Shown here: positions 54,350 to 62,849 of the stretch, one piece after another
Numbering within the stretch: position 1 is the first letter of the stretch
Layout of the letters: the number at the start of each line of letters is the position of its first letter
Source of the DNA: Symbiodinium kawagutii
Taxonomy: Eukaryota > Sar > Dinophyceae > Suessiales > Symbiodiniaceae
Reading direction: 5' to 3'
Length of the DNA: 64,000 nucleotides
Assembly (NCBI GenBank): GCA_009767595.1
Contig: VSDK01004644.1
Coordinates: forward strand, 86,122-150,121
The notes under the pieces: model-generated
Seen by the model: only the letters and a program-made list of their open reading frames with translations
The model's database searches: none
What the model was told of the DNA's origin: nothing
Made by a program: the position numbers and the translations under genes

Positions 54350-54524
54350 CAAGCAAAGCGTGCAGCTGCCACGAGTTCCCAACAGGACGCAGCGGCATGG
54401 ACAGCATGGCACGGCCGCCAGGAGCTGCTTGAGAGCATGAGGAAGGCCCAAGGCATTTCGACCGAGGAGGCATGGCTGGACTTCATCATCAACATCGAGA
54501 TACCACAAAGCATTAACCGTGACT
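54350..54524 (+). CDS. Exon-like segment with good donor, hypothetical protein
   Basis: Opens after CGAAACCAG (54349) and ends at GTGACT/GTAAGT (54524/54525). It reads QQDAAAWTAWHGRQELLESM, then RKAQGISTEEAWLDFIINIE and IPQSINRD. Strong coding character. It precedes a second exon-like segment at 54696. Confidence 0.45.
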
Positions 54525-54695
54525 GTAAGTAGCCATCAATTGAACATGATTAACATGATTCACAGTTGTCCCAGCTAGCGTTATTCTCAACGATCATTGG
54601 CCATTCAAAGTTTGGCCAAATGGAACCGTGTTTCAACGTGTTTCAACGTTGCATCTGTAGGAAACGGCCATGTTTCACAAGCGTGAAACTGTCAG

Positions 54696-54787
54696 GTGAA
54701 GAAGCTCAAGAAGGCCAAGGTGGAGGAAGACGATGGTTGGCAGCTTCGCAGCATTCAGAGCTTGCTTTCTTGGCGCACAGCAGAATG
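54696..54787 (+). CDS. Exon-like segment, hypothetical protein
   Basis: After AAACTGTCAG (54695): VKKLKKAKVEEDDGWQLRSI then QSLLSWRTAEW, with AGAATG/GTTAAT as a possible donor. The phase does not match a direct join to the 54350-54524 exon (which ends one base into a codon), so an intermediate exon, an indel or an alternative border is needed. Confidence 0.38.
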
Positions 54788-55218
54788 GTTAATGGGATGC
54801 AACATGATGCAACATGCAACACCATATCAATTTAGGTATATGATGGGGTTGATGGGATGCAAAAATGTGGAGTTTCCCAAAAGATGGCGATGTTTGCCAT
54901 TGAAGAATTCCCAAAAATCCAGACCCAGGGATGCTGTGCGAATCCTGCAGGTAGCGCTGGTCTTTTTCGAAGATGCTTCGCTACTTTTGTCTCACCGCCT
55001 TGATGGATTATGCGAGGAGCAAAGGGCCCACACAACTAGATCTCGACTATATCATATCCCTTATGAAATTCCGGTATACTGTATCATGATCCGACGTCCA
55101 TGCAAATGATCAACTTAGAACAAAGCATCTTCATTCGGTTGAGAGTCTCTCAACATCTCTCAACCATGATGACATTTGGCCACATCAACCAAGACCTGGC
55201 ATTAGCCGCGCTTTGCTC

Positions 55219-55458
55219 ATGTCTTTGGCGCTTTTCCGCCGATTCTTGCGCCCGGGCGCTGCATGGACGTTGCTCAATGCAAGCCCAATTTTCTATGCGC
55301 AACCCGTTGAAAAACTCAGAGGCATGTTGCCGTTCCAAGACACTGACTTGCACAGAATCCCAAAGATCGTTCAGTTGGAGCTACAGAAAATTACTTTGGA
55401 CAAACTCTGTCGATGCTTTCCAGTTTCCAGGTTGGGACGTTGCGTATCCAAGCATTGA
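55219..55458 (+). CDS. Short ORF, hypothetical protein, 79 aa
   Basis: ATG 55219 to TGA 55456-55458. It reads MSLALFRRFLRPGAAWTLLN then MLPFQDTDLHRIPKIVQLEL; coding-like up to about 55410. It is adjacent to YR element 2, which inserted about 130 bp downstream. No family recognised. Confidence 0.38.
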   Translation: MSLALFRRFLRPGAAWTLLNASPIFYAQPVEKLRGMLPFQDTDLHRIPKIVQLELQKITLDKLCRCFPVSRLGRCVSKH

Positions 55459-55585
55459 ATTGTGCCCGAATCATCTTGAAGCAGCGTTTCAAGAAACTCA
55501 GGCAGCATCGACTTTGATCTTGAAAGGGCATCGAATAAGTGCATGGAATAAACAGATCGTTTTCACCACGAGATCTTGAAACAAA

Positions 55586-55667
55586 TCACTCATGACATGT
55601 CATGACCGAGTTTGCGATTCATGTTGTAGGGATCGGCTCTATCCCCTTAGGTTGAGGAAAATTGTTT
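55586..55667 (+). repeat. Split direct repeat A1 of element 2
   Basis: 82 bp, identical to 62685-62766. Contains a perfect 16-bp palindrome TCATGACATGTCATGA (55590-55605) and a GGGAT...ATCCC hairpin. Confidence 0.95.
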
Positions 55668-55680
55668 AGGGGTGTGAGCC

Positions 55681-57720
55681 ATGGCTTCCGCCACGAAACC
55701 GGAAGAGGCAGCTCAGATCTTGAACTGCCTCGAGAGCATCGGGCTGCGGGGTGCCAAGCTGGCATGCAGCAAAGGAAACGAGGCTGTCTTGGCACGGCAA
55801 GTTGCAGAGAAGGTGGGCATAGTGTATCGCCCATGGCAAGTGGCGTTCATGGAGGCCCAAGTCAAGGCAGCCGTGGAGATGGCGGACCTTGAGGACAGAG
55901 TTGGTGGTGGGATCCTACCACCGTCGAGGCAGAGGATTCTGGATGCAGGTCATGCAGCTGCCGCAAAGAGGGAGGAAGAGAAGAAGGAGCTTGGGGTAGC
56001 TGGCCCTATCGTCCTCCCTGTTCCCAGGAGAGGGTTGCTGGGGAAGAGTGTGCGGCTGCGCTCTGGGAGGCTGGTCACGGAAGAGGAGGCCGAGGAGAAA
56101 GTGCTGGCCTCAATGCTGGAGGAGCTGCGTATGGCCAATGCCCCAGTGTTGGATGAGATTGCAAAGACGTCCAACCCGGAGAGAGCTGCACGTTCCCTTG
56201 TTGGGAAGTATCGGCCTTCGACTCTTCGAAGGTACCTGGGCTACTGGCAACACTACAGGAAGTGGTGCTTCGCGAATGCAGATGCGGATAGGTGCTATAC
56301 TGCTCAGGGCATGGTGGACTACCTCTACATGCGAGAAGAGGAGGGGATGGGGCCGAGCATCCCATTAGCTGTGGCAAAGGCGGCCTCGTGGTTTCAGGAG
56401 CTGGCCGGAGTGCCAGATGGGTCCCGTCTGACGCAGCAGCCTTTGGTGGATATGACGATCAAGGAGCTCACAAGGAAGCTGGAGTCCAAGGCACCGCCAG
56501 TGAAAAGAGCTCCTAGGTACATGTCCTTCATGATTGAGGAGCTGGAGAAGTTGGTCATGGATGAGAGCCTTGCAAAGGGCCGGCGAGCTGCAGCATGGAT
56601 GAAGCTGGTGAAAATTTGGGCGGCATTGAGGTACAATGATGCTGCCAACATCAAGCTGCGGTCCATCAAAGTGTATGACGGCAAGATGAGCGGGATTCTC
56701 CACAAGACCAAGACCACGGGCGGTGGGAAGAGGGTCAGGGAGCTTCCGATCTTCATTGGATCACATGCGTATGTCCTTGAGGGTGACTGGCTCAAGGTTG
56801 GCTATGAAGTGGTGAAGAGCCTTCACACGGGAAGCTCCGAGTACCTTTTTCCTGAAAGTATTTTTGGTGGCTGTTGGCAAGGAGTTGGCCCGATGACCTA
56901 TGCTGAAGCTGCTGCTGCAGGAGTCGATGTCCTTTCGGCCCTTACCACTCCTCTGGGAGCGAGATATATTCCGGAGGGGTGGGAAAGGTATTGGACGGAA
57001 CATAGTGAGAGGTCGACGTTCCCGAGCTCGCTGGCAGTGCTAGGTGTCACAAAAACGGAACGTGACCTAGTCGGCAGGTGGTCACCAGAAGGTTCTGATC
57101 AATATATCAGAACCTACAACTCTGCCATCGATCGATTGCAGACCCTCTACGCACAGAAGCTCAGGCACGGTGACGGCTACAGTGTGTTTGACGAGGGCGC
57201 GGTCATTGAGGAGCTGAAGGAGTGGTTGGTGACCCATTGGGGTACCAGTCAAGAAGCTGCAGGGGCAGCATGCGATGCCTGGAAGCACACTCTCCTGGTG
57301 AGCTTCGAGTCCAGTGTGAGGATTCCGTCGGTGGCCCCGGTAGATGAGCCCATCGAGGTAGAGGAAGTTACCAGGAAGAACAAGGAGGGCGGAGTTGCTG
57401 AGCTGGAGCAAGTGGTCAAGGCAGAGAAGATCGTTAAGGCGAGGAAGAAGGATCAGGCCCTTGCAGAGAACCGGACAGGAGGCTACGTGGTGGTCTATGC
57501 ACGTGCTGGGAGAGGCACATTGCACCACCTGGGTGCGGATGCCTGCTGGATGGCGAAGAAGAGGAGCTTTCAGCGCTCCGAGGTGTATGATGACATGCCG
57601 GACCCTGTACATTACTCGACTTGGTGCAAGCTGTGCTGGCCCAAAAAGGGCGAAGTTGCACAGGAGTCCACAAGTGACTCGGTGGATGACATGGAGCTCA
57701 CGGATGAAGAGGATTTGTGA
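55681..57720 (+). CDS. Tyrosine recombinase of element 2, with C-terminal Cys/His extension
   Basis: Integrase of the element, 679 aa. ATG 55681 sits in a good context 13 bp after A1. The N-terminal helical region is unassigned. The core-binding domain starts about residue 175 (STLRRYLGYWQHYRKWCF). Catalytic residues: Arg 317 in ALRYND, lysine region HKTKTTGGGK, His 441 and Arg 444 in TEHSERST, Trp 467 in GRW, and Tyr 475 or 479 in DQYIRTY. The C-terminal 190 residues go beyond the usual recombinase and end with a cluster (LHHLGADACWMAKK ... STWCKLCWPKK) that could bind zinc, then an acidic tail. Element 1 lacks an obvious equivalent. The reading frame is intact. Confidence 0.88.
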   Translation: MASATKPEEAAQILNCLESIGLRGAKLACSKGNEAVLARQVAEKVGIVYRPWQVAFMEAQVKAAVEMADLEDRVGGGILPPSRQRILDAGHAAAAKREEEKKELGVAGPIVLPVPRRGLLGKSVRLRSGRLVTEEEAEEKVLASMLEELRMANAPVLDEIAKTSNPERAARSLVGKYRPSTLRRYLGYWQHYRKWCFANADADRCYTAQGMVDYLYMREEEGMGPSIPLAVAKAASWFQELAGVPDGSRLTQQPLVDMTIKELTRKLESKAPPVKRAPRYMSFMIEELEKLVMDESLAKGRRAAAWMKLVKIWAALRYNDAANIKLRSIKVYDGKMSGILHKTKTTGGGKRVRELPIFIGSHAYVLEGDWLKVGYEVVKSLHTGSSEYLFPESIFGGCWQGVGPMTYAEAAAAGVDVLSALTTPLGARYIPEGWERYWTEHSERSTFPSSLAVLGVTKTERDLVGRWSPEGSDQYIRTYNSAIDRLQTLYAQKLRHGDGYSVFDEGAVIEELKEWLVTHWGTSQEAAGAACDAWKHTLLVSFESSVRIPSVAPVDEPIEVEEVTRKNKEGGVAELEQVVKAEKIVKARKKDQALAENRTGGYVVVYARAGRGTLHHLGADACWMAKKRSFQRSEVYDDMPDPVHYSTWCKLCWPKKGEVAQESTSDSVDDMELTDEEDL

Positions 57721-57750
57721 GAAAAAGAGGTGTAGCGCCTGCGCCTGCCC

Positions 57751-58122
57751 ATGTCAGCGGTTCCCCGACGCTCGGGGGAGGTATGTGCATCTCTGGAGCC
57801 CAGAGACGGAGGCACGGGCATCACCCCGGACGCTCCGGGTGTGAAGGCAGCATGTGAGCCACTGGGAGAGGGGAGTGGGAACCCCACAGAGCCGCGTGGT
57901 GAGGAACAGCTGCCTTGCGGGCCGCGCCTGCCCATCGCAGCGCCGACTGCAGCAACAGCAGGCGGGGACGGGGTGCAAGGGATGGAGGGCTGCATGAGAG
58001 TCAAGAGTGGTGACATTGCAGCATGTGAAGTGCAGAGAGCGTTCATTGGACCGGGTTGTCTTGTTGCATGGAATGTGAGCGGTGGTGCACACGGAAGTCC
58101 TATCCCGCGGGTAGGCCGGTGA
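57751..58122 (+). CDS. Small ORF between recombinase and Gag, unrecognised, 123 aa
   Basis: ATG 57751 to TGA 58120-58122. Gly/Pro/Ala-rich (GVKAACEPLGEGSGNPTEPR), no domain. It is in the same frame as the downstream gag start region, separated by the TGA, so it could be a leader, an extra accessory protein, or an open frame without function. Element 1 has no counterpart; there the recombinase and gag overlap. Confidence 0.35.
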   Translation: MSAVPRRSGEVCASLEPRDGGTGITPDAPGVKAACEPLGEGSGNPTEPRGEEQLPCGPRLPIAAPTAATAGGDGVQGMEGCMRVKSGDIAACEVQRAFIGPGCLVAWNVSGGAHGSPIPRVGR

Positions 58123-58131
58123 GAATGGTTG

Positions 58132-58153
58132 CCGCGCAGCCATCGGGCTCAAG
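58132..58153 (+). other. Degenerate dinoflagellate spliced-leader-like sequence
   Basis: CCGCGCAGCCATCGGGCTCAAG resembles the conserved dinoflagellate spliced leader (CCGTAGCCATTTTGGCTCAAG). The blocks AGCCAT and GGCTCAAG are exact and the middle differs. It lies 20 bp upstream of the gag ATG. A relic from reverse transcription of a trans-spliced mRNA is possible; chance is not excluded. Confidence 0.35.
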
Positions 58154-58173
58154 GAGAGTTGTCTGTGGGAACC

Positions 58174-58482
58174 ATGCCGCGAGTGGTGCTCACGGATGAG
58201 CAGAAGACGGCAGCAGACAAGGCAGCTGGAGCGGACCTTCAGTTCCTGTTTGCAAAGCAGGAGGTTTCGGTAGAAAACCAAAGGATCTTCTACCACATCG
58301 GTGTGACGACGGTAGAGAAGTTTGCAGCCTTTGCGAAGGATAGAGCAGACTTGGTAGAGTTGCTCAAGGAGCACTGGGGCCTCGACCAGGACAACAGCCT
58401 GGTTGACCGGGTGCAGGTAGCATCGGTGGCGTGTGCACACCAGAATGCAACCACCAGATCGCAGAGGGCTGCAGAGAGGTAG
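58174..58482 (+). CDS. Gag-like protein of element 2, N-terminal part (before frame break)
   Basis: ATG 58174 in the context ACCATGCC. Reads MPRVVLTDEQKTAADKAAGA, FLFAKQEVSVENQRIFYHIG and VTTVEKFAAFAKDRADLVEL, an all-helical N-terminal Gag region. The frame ends at TAG 58480-58482. The adjacent frame resumes with VDAEHDMQDRIKPIVAG, so one base is probably missing near 58478. A -1 programmed event is an alternative, but no slippery heptamer is present. Confidence 0.65.
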   Translation: MPRVVLTDEQKTAADKAAGADLQFLFAKQEVSVENQRIFYHIGVTTVEKFAAFAKDRADLVELLKEHWGLDQDNSLVDRVQVASVACAHQNATTRSQRAAER

Positions 58483-59462
58483 ATGCAGAGCATGACATGC
58501 AGGACCGCATCAAGCCCATCGTCGCCGGTGAGTGGTCTTCAATGAAAGTGGCACTGGAGAAGAGGCTTGGCACAGTCGAAGATCGCATCATGCCTGCGAA
58601 AGAGTATGTGGAGAAGAAGCTCAACGAGATTGAGCTCGGAGAGTACAAGGCCGAGAAGCTCTCGGAGGTCGTGGCCAAGGATGAGGTGGACGCTGAAGCA
58701 TTGGTGCCGGTTTGGAGTGCCAAAGGGCAAATCACTTTGAGGCGTGGTGCAGCCAAAGTCCCAGAGCCTGCCAATGCTGAGGAATTGCGCCGCCGCCTCT
58801 CCATCTTCAAGAATGCCATGATCCTGACCTCCTTGAAGCATACCAACAGGCCGGAGTTGCAAGGATCCTGGGATAAGGTGGTGGAAGAGTATAAGGACTA
58901 TGTCCTAGGGGATTTCGTCTACAACCTCGTGGCCAAGGATGAGGACCAGAACACGGTTGCCTCACCGCCGTGGTCATTAGTGCTGGCCTACGAGCACTCC
59001 ATCCGCAAGAGAGCTGTTCAGTTGGTCAACCAGGACGGGAAGAGTTATCCTGTGGCACTCAAAGAGGCGTGGAAGGATGCGACAATCAAAGAACGGAACT
59101 TCACCACTCCTCTGGCACTCTACTCGAAGAGATCCTATCCTCCCCCCCGTGCTCCATGGAGGGACCATGGGGAAGCATCATCATCGAAGATGGCAAGAAC
59201 GGGTCGGGGTGGCAAGGGGCAGGCTCGCAAGGGCAAAGCCCAACGTGTCGTGGGAAAGCAAGCAGGGTGTGCCTCACACACGCCAGAAGGGGACCTCGTC
59301 TGCTTTCGCTACAACACCCCGGGGGAAAAGTGCAAAGAGGTCAAGTGCAAGTACAAGCATGTGTGCGGCATCTGTTTTGCAAAGGGTCACCCTCTCTACC
59401 AGTGCAACGCACAGAGGCGAGGTGATCAACCGCCCGACACAACGGGCAAGGGTGCATCCTGA
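58431..59462 (+). CDS. Gag-like protein of element 2, main part with CCCH and CCHC zinc motifs
   Basis: Structural nucleic-acid-binding protein. The frame is open from about 58431; sense sequence starts around 58476. The central region (NAEELRRRLSIFKNAMILTS ... KDATIKERNFTTPLAL) aligns with Gag of element 1 (DPTIKERYFITPATL). A basic RGGKGQARKGKAQR tract follows, then a CCCH-like motif (CFRYNTPGEKCKEVKCKYKH) and a canonical CX2CX4HX4C knuckle (CGICFAKGHPLYQC). It ends TTGKGAS followed by TGA 59460-59462. The next codon onward is the methyltransferase-RT polyprotein in the same frame. Confidence 0.8.
   Translation: MCTPECNHQIAEGCREVDAEHDMQDRIKPIVAGEWSSMKVALEKRLGTVEDRIMPAKEYVEKKLNEIELGEYKAEKLSEVVAKDEVDAEALVPVWSAKGQITLRRGAAKVPEPANAEELRRRLSIFKNAMILTSLKHTNRPELQGSWDKVVEEYKDYVLGDFVYNLVAKDEDQNTVASPPWSLVLAYEHSIRKRAVQLVNQDGKSYPVALKEAWKDATIKERNFTTPLALYSKRSYPPPRAPWRDHGEASSSKMARTGRGGKGQARKGKAQRVVGKQAGCASHTPEGDLVCFRYNTPGEKCKEVKCKYKHVCGICFAKGHPLYQCNAQRRGDQPPDTTGKGAS
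59460..59462 (+). promoter_or_regulatory. In-frame TGA between Gag and Pol, candidate readthrough codon
   Basis: Context GCATCC TGA GACCAG. The downstream frame has no ATG until after the methyltransferase motifs, so Gag-Pol made by stop readthrough is the simplest way to express it. Element 1 has TGA at the equivalent site (30317-30319). Confidence 0.55.
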
Positions 59463-62400
59463 GACCAGCTGACAGTCCTCTATGCCTTCGCGGGGCGTGA
59501 GAGGAAGAATTCGGTGGCCACATTCCTTAAGAAGCTGGCCACTTTGCATGGGTTTCACCTCAACCTTGTCGAGCTGGACATTCAGAGAGATCGCCGCTGT
59601 GATCTCACATTACCTGCCGTTCAAAAGCGTTGGCTTCAGCAGATTTCAGCCGGGAAGTTCTTTGCTGTGATCCTGACTCCCCCTTGTTCCACTTGGTCCA
59701 GGGCACCGTGGGCTAATGACAAGGGCCCCTACCCTTTGAGGAGCTTACGCTACCCAAGGGGCTTTTTGTGGAATCGAGGCAAGAGACGGATCAAAGCTGA
59801 GTTGGGCAATTTGATGGCCGACTTCTCCTATGAAGCCTTCAAGCGCCAGGTTCAATTCTTAGACACGCTGGCCTTCTTCGAACAGCCTGAAGATCTTGGT
59901 CGCACCAAGTCACCGCGAGTTGCAGGCCACCAGCCCGCATCCATGTGGCAACTCCCCCAGTTCCAGCAGTGCCTGCAGTTGCCAGGCGTTTCCACGGTGG
60001 CCTTTGCACAGTTGCACTTTGGGTCCCCCTCAGTGAAACCCACTCGATTCCTCATGAAGATGGCGGAGCCCCCCCATGAGCAGATGTTGCCTGGGCCTCC
60101 TATGTTCGACCCTTATGGGTTTTATGCTGGGCCGCTGCCCAAGTTCACCGGAGAGCCCCTGATTGGCACCACCAATGGCCAATTTCGCACAGCCGCTGCT
60201 GCTGCATGGCCTCCAAACCTATGTGAGTGGGTTGCCTCCCGCATTGTCTCCGCCTTTCTGCGCAAGAGAGAGCAAGGGATAGGAAACAAGCGGTCAGTTG
60301 AGGAGCACCATGAAGATGAGGAGGGCAAGAAGAAAAGGAAGACCACCGAGGACGCTGTGGTGGACACTGACCCGATGTGCCCCCCTTATCCTGGAGGAGT
60401 TGGGCCGCCCAGGGTGTGTGTTTGGAAAGGAGTTGAAGTTCCCTTTCACGATGGGGGCGGTCTCCCCTCACCCGGCCGGTGGAAGCAAGAAGACAGGAAG
60501 GCACCCATGGGAGACGAGTGGAAAGCTTTGAGGATGGATATTGAAGAGATTGTGGTCAGAAGGATGGGAAGTTTGGCGGAGGTCGAGAAAGAATTCTTCC
60601 GGATGATGAAAGGAGGGGACCACTTCTCTTTGGTAAAGGACACGGTGGTGATCTCGGAGATCAGGAAAGCGATTGGATCCAGGCTTGGTCATTTGGGCCC
60701 TCTTAGCCCGGAGTCTGGGCAACCCTTCCTTCTGGGATTGATGGGAACCGTGTTGAGGTGTGCAGGGGACAGTGATTACCAGTTCCTGGAGGAGGCCGTG
60801 GAGGGTTTGCCCTTGGGAGTTTTGCACCCGTTGGAGAGGACCCCAAATGTTTATGAGAGGCAGACGAAGTGGGCTTTGGAGTTGGACATGGAGGCCAGTT
60901 GGTCCTTCGAGAAGGAGAATTACTCGTCTGCCGGGGAGTATGAGGACCACCTGAGGGCCCACCTTGAGAAGGAGGTGGAAGAGGGTCTTGTTGACAGGAT
61001 CACGGAGGCGGAGCTGGAGGCCAAGTACGGGGAGCATCGTGCGATCTCCGCTCTGGCGGTGCTGCTTGAGGACGAGGCCACCGGAAAGAAGCGAGTCATC
61101 CACGATGCAACGCACGAGGTCGGTGTCAACCACAGGATCCGCTGTCAAGACAAAGTCCGGATGCCGGGTCCGAGGGAGAAGCGTGCATTGCTTGAAGAGT
61201 TTTCGTTGAAGAAGTGTGTGGTCTTGTCACTAGTGGGTGACTTTGAGAAAGCTCACAGAAGATTCCTTTACTGTGAGGACGAGAGGGGCTACCTGGCCTG
61301 CAGAGTGAAGCCTGAGGATGGCTTTGTGTACGTCAACCGTGTGGGGACGTTTGGAGTTGCCAGCACCCCATACTGGTGGTCACGGATTTCTGGGGCCCTG
61401 ATGAGGGCCATCCACGCACTTTTGGGGCCGGTTTGGCCCATTGAGATGCTCCTCTATGCCGACGACCTTGAAGTGATGGCTACTTCTGGAAAGGGGCGTG
61501 TGGGGGCAGTGCTTTGTTACCTTCTGATGGCGGTCTTGGGAGCCCCTTTCAAGTGGAAGAAGCAACGTGGAGGTTGGGTCACTGAGTGGGTTGGCCTTAC
61601 CACGGACTACAGGACCTTTGAGATGGGGCTCTCCGAAAGGAGGGCACAATGGCTGGTAGGCTGGATTGGAAGCTTGCTGGAGCGGAAAGAGGTCACGGAG
61701 AGGGAGTTCGCAGCAGGGCTTGGGAGATTGAGTTTCTCGGCCTTGGCATTACCCTGGGAGAGGCCGCTGCTTGGACCTCTCTTCGCATGGTCTGCAGCCA
61801 TTCGAGGTACCAGGGGATCTATGGCCCTTCCTTGGGCCATCCTCTTCCTGCTCAAGTGGATCTCGAGCAGATTGAGCACGGGAATGCGGATGCAGAAAGT
61901 TGAGGGGCAGGACCACAGGAAGAAGAGCAAAGTCATCATCTACACGGATGCCAAGGCGACAGAGGAGAAGGCGTGGATAGGAGGCTGGAGGAAGACCTCT
62001 GAGGATACGAAAGAGTGCGAGTGGTATTCAATGGAGGTTGATGAGAGCCTTGCTCCCTGGCTCCGCATGAGGCAGGGCAACCCAAAGAGGATGATTGCTG
62101 CCTTGGAACTCCTTGCCACCTTAGTGGCCTTGAAGCTGTGGGTGGAAGATGGAGGTGGTGATGCCTGCGTCAACACGGAGGCCTTCACGGACAACCTTGG
62201 GAACGACTTCATCCTCAAACGAGGTCTTTCAACGAAGTTCCCATTGACAGTCCTCCTCATTGAGATCAGTGAAGTTCTGAGGGCCAAGAACGCCTTTGCT
62301 TCGCTCCACTGGATCAAGAGGGACGACAATCAACGGGCAGACGATCTCACAAACGAGAACTTCGAGCACTTCAGTGAAGACAAGAGGATCGACTTCAAAG

Positions 62401-62558
62401 GAGGCAAAGTCAAGTGGCTTGTTTTGGATGACCTGTTAGAGCAGAGCCAGCGGCTCTACGATGGCATCCTCCTCCTTAAAGAGGAGAAGAGGAGTCGGAA
62501 AGCAGCACTCCCGAGGGCAAAGAACAAGTCCAAGTTTTTCAAGCGTTGGGACTCCTAA
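59463..62558 (+). CDS. Methyltransferase-like / reverse transcriptase / RNase H polyprotein of element 2
   Basis: About 1030 codons in the gag frame after the TGA. Methyltransferase-like part (1-270): VLYAFAGRERKNS, VELDI, LTPPCSTWSR (Cys codon 59685-59687), FEQPEDLGR, KPTRFL. A Lys-rich linker and HDGGGLPSPGRW follow. RT: VIHDATHEVGVNHRIRCQDK, VGDFEKAHRRF (Asp about 61239), VGTFGVASTPYWWSR, LLYADDLEV (Asp pair 61461-61466). RNase H: YTDAKA, ALELLATL, FTDNLGND and NQRADDLTN give the D-E-D-D set. It ends TAA 62556-62558, 39 bp before B1. This would synthesise the element DNA; the methyltransferase-like part might modify it. In element 1 the same product is split by a -1 step. No protease domain is seen. 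Confidence 0.88.
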   Translation, partial: DQLTVLYAFAGRERKNSVATFLKKLATLHGFHLNLVELDIQRDRRCDLTLPAVQKRWLQQISAGKFFAVILTPPCSTWSRAPWANDKGPYPLRSLRYPRGFLWNRGKRRIKAELGNLMADFSYEAFKRQVQFLDTLAFFEQPEDLGRTKSPRVAGHQPASMWQLPQFQQCLQLPGVSTVAFAQLHFGSPSVKPTRFLMKMAEPPHEQMLPGPPMFDPYGFYAGPLPKFTGEPLIGTTNGQFRTAAAAAWPPNLCEWVASRIVSAFLRKREQGIGNKRSVEEHHEDEEGKKKRKTTEDAVVDTDPMCPPYPGGVGPPRVCVWKGVEVPFHDGGGLPSPGRWKQEDRKAPMGDEWKALRMDIEEIVVRRMGSLAEVEKEFFRMMKGGDHFSLVKDTVVISEIRKAIGSRLGHLGPLSPESGQPFLLGLMGTVLRCAGDSDYQFLEEAVEGLPLGVLHPLERTPNVYERQTKWALELDMEASWSFEKENYSSAGEYEDHLRAHLEKEVEEGLVDRITEAELEAKYGEHRAISALAVLLEDEATGKKRVIHDATHEVGVNHRIRCQDKVRMPGPREKRALLEEFSLKKCVVLSLVGDFEKAHRRFLYCEDERGYLACRVKPEDGFVYVNRVGTFGVASTPYWWSRISGALMRAIHALLGPVWPIEMLLYADDLEVMATSGKGRVGAVLCYLLMAVLGAPFKWKKQRGGWVTEWVGLTTDYRTFEMGLSERRAQWLVGWIGSLLERKEVTEREFAAGLGRLSFSALALPWERPLLGPLFAWSAAIRGTRGSMALPWAILFLLKWISSRLSTGMRMQKVEGQDHRKKSKVIIYTDAKATEEKAWIGGWRKTSEDTKECEWYSMEVDESLAPWLRMRQGNPKRMIAALELLATLVALKLWVEDGGGDACVNTEAFTDNLGNDFILKRGLSTKFPLTVLLIEISEVLRAKNAFASLHWIKRDDNQRADDLTNENFEHFSEDKRIDFKGGKVKWLVLDDLLEQSQRLYDGILLLKEEKRSRKAALPRAKNKSKFFKRWDS

Positions 62559-62597
62559 GACTGAGTTCGGGATGCTGCCACTCATGTCGCACATGGG

Positions 62598-62684
62598 TGG
62601 CCGGCTTAGGAGTGAGGCGACCAACGCTGAGATGAAAAAAGGGACTGTTAGGGAGTGCTGTGTTGAAACAACAATCTAGCGAAC
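62598..62684 (+). repeat. Split direct repeat B1 of element 2
   Basis: 87 bp, identical to 62850-62936; a diverged extension of about 15 bp lies 5' of both copies (CCACTCAT...ACAT). Confidence 0.95.
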
Positions 62685-62766
62685 TCACTCATGACATGTC
62701 ATGACCGAGTTTGCGATTCATGTTGTAGGGATCGGCTCTATCCCCTTAGGTTGAGGAAAATTGTTT
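62685..62766 (+). repeat. Split direct repeat A2 of element 2
   Basis: 82 bp, identical to A1, directly abutting B1 with no overlap. Carries the same 16-bp palindrome (62689-62704). Confidence 0.95.
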
Positions 62767-62849
62767 CCCAACCCCCCCCACCCAATTTTCCTGCTGCAAC
62801 AGGTCGCCTTCCTTCGTTGCAGGCGGGGGGGCGCCACTCATTTTGGACA

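Noticed and set aside
55950-61148. Long frames antisense to element 2 (e.g. 57754-58440, 60468-61148)
   Set aside because: Shadows of the recombinase, Gag and Pol frames.
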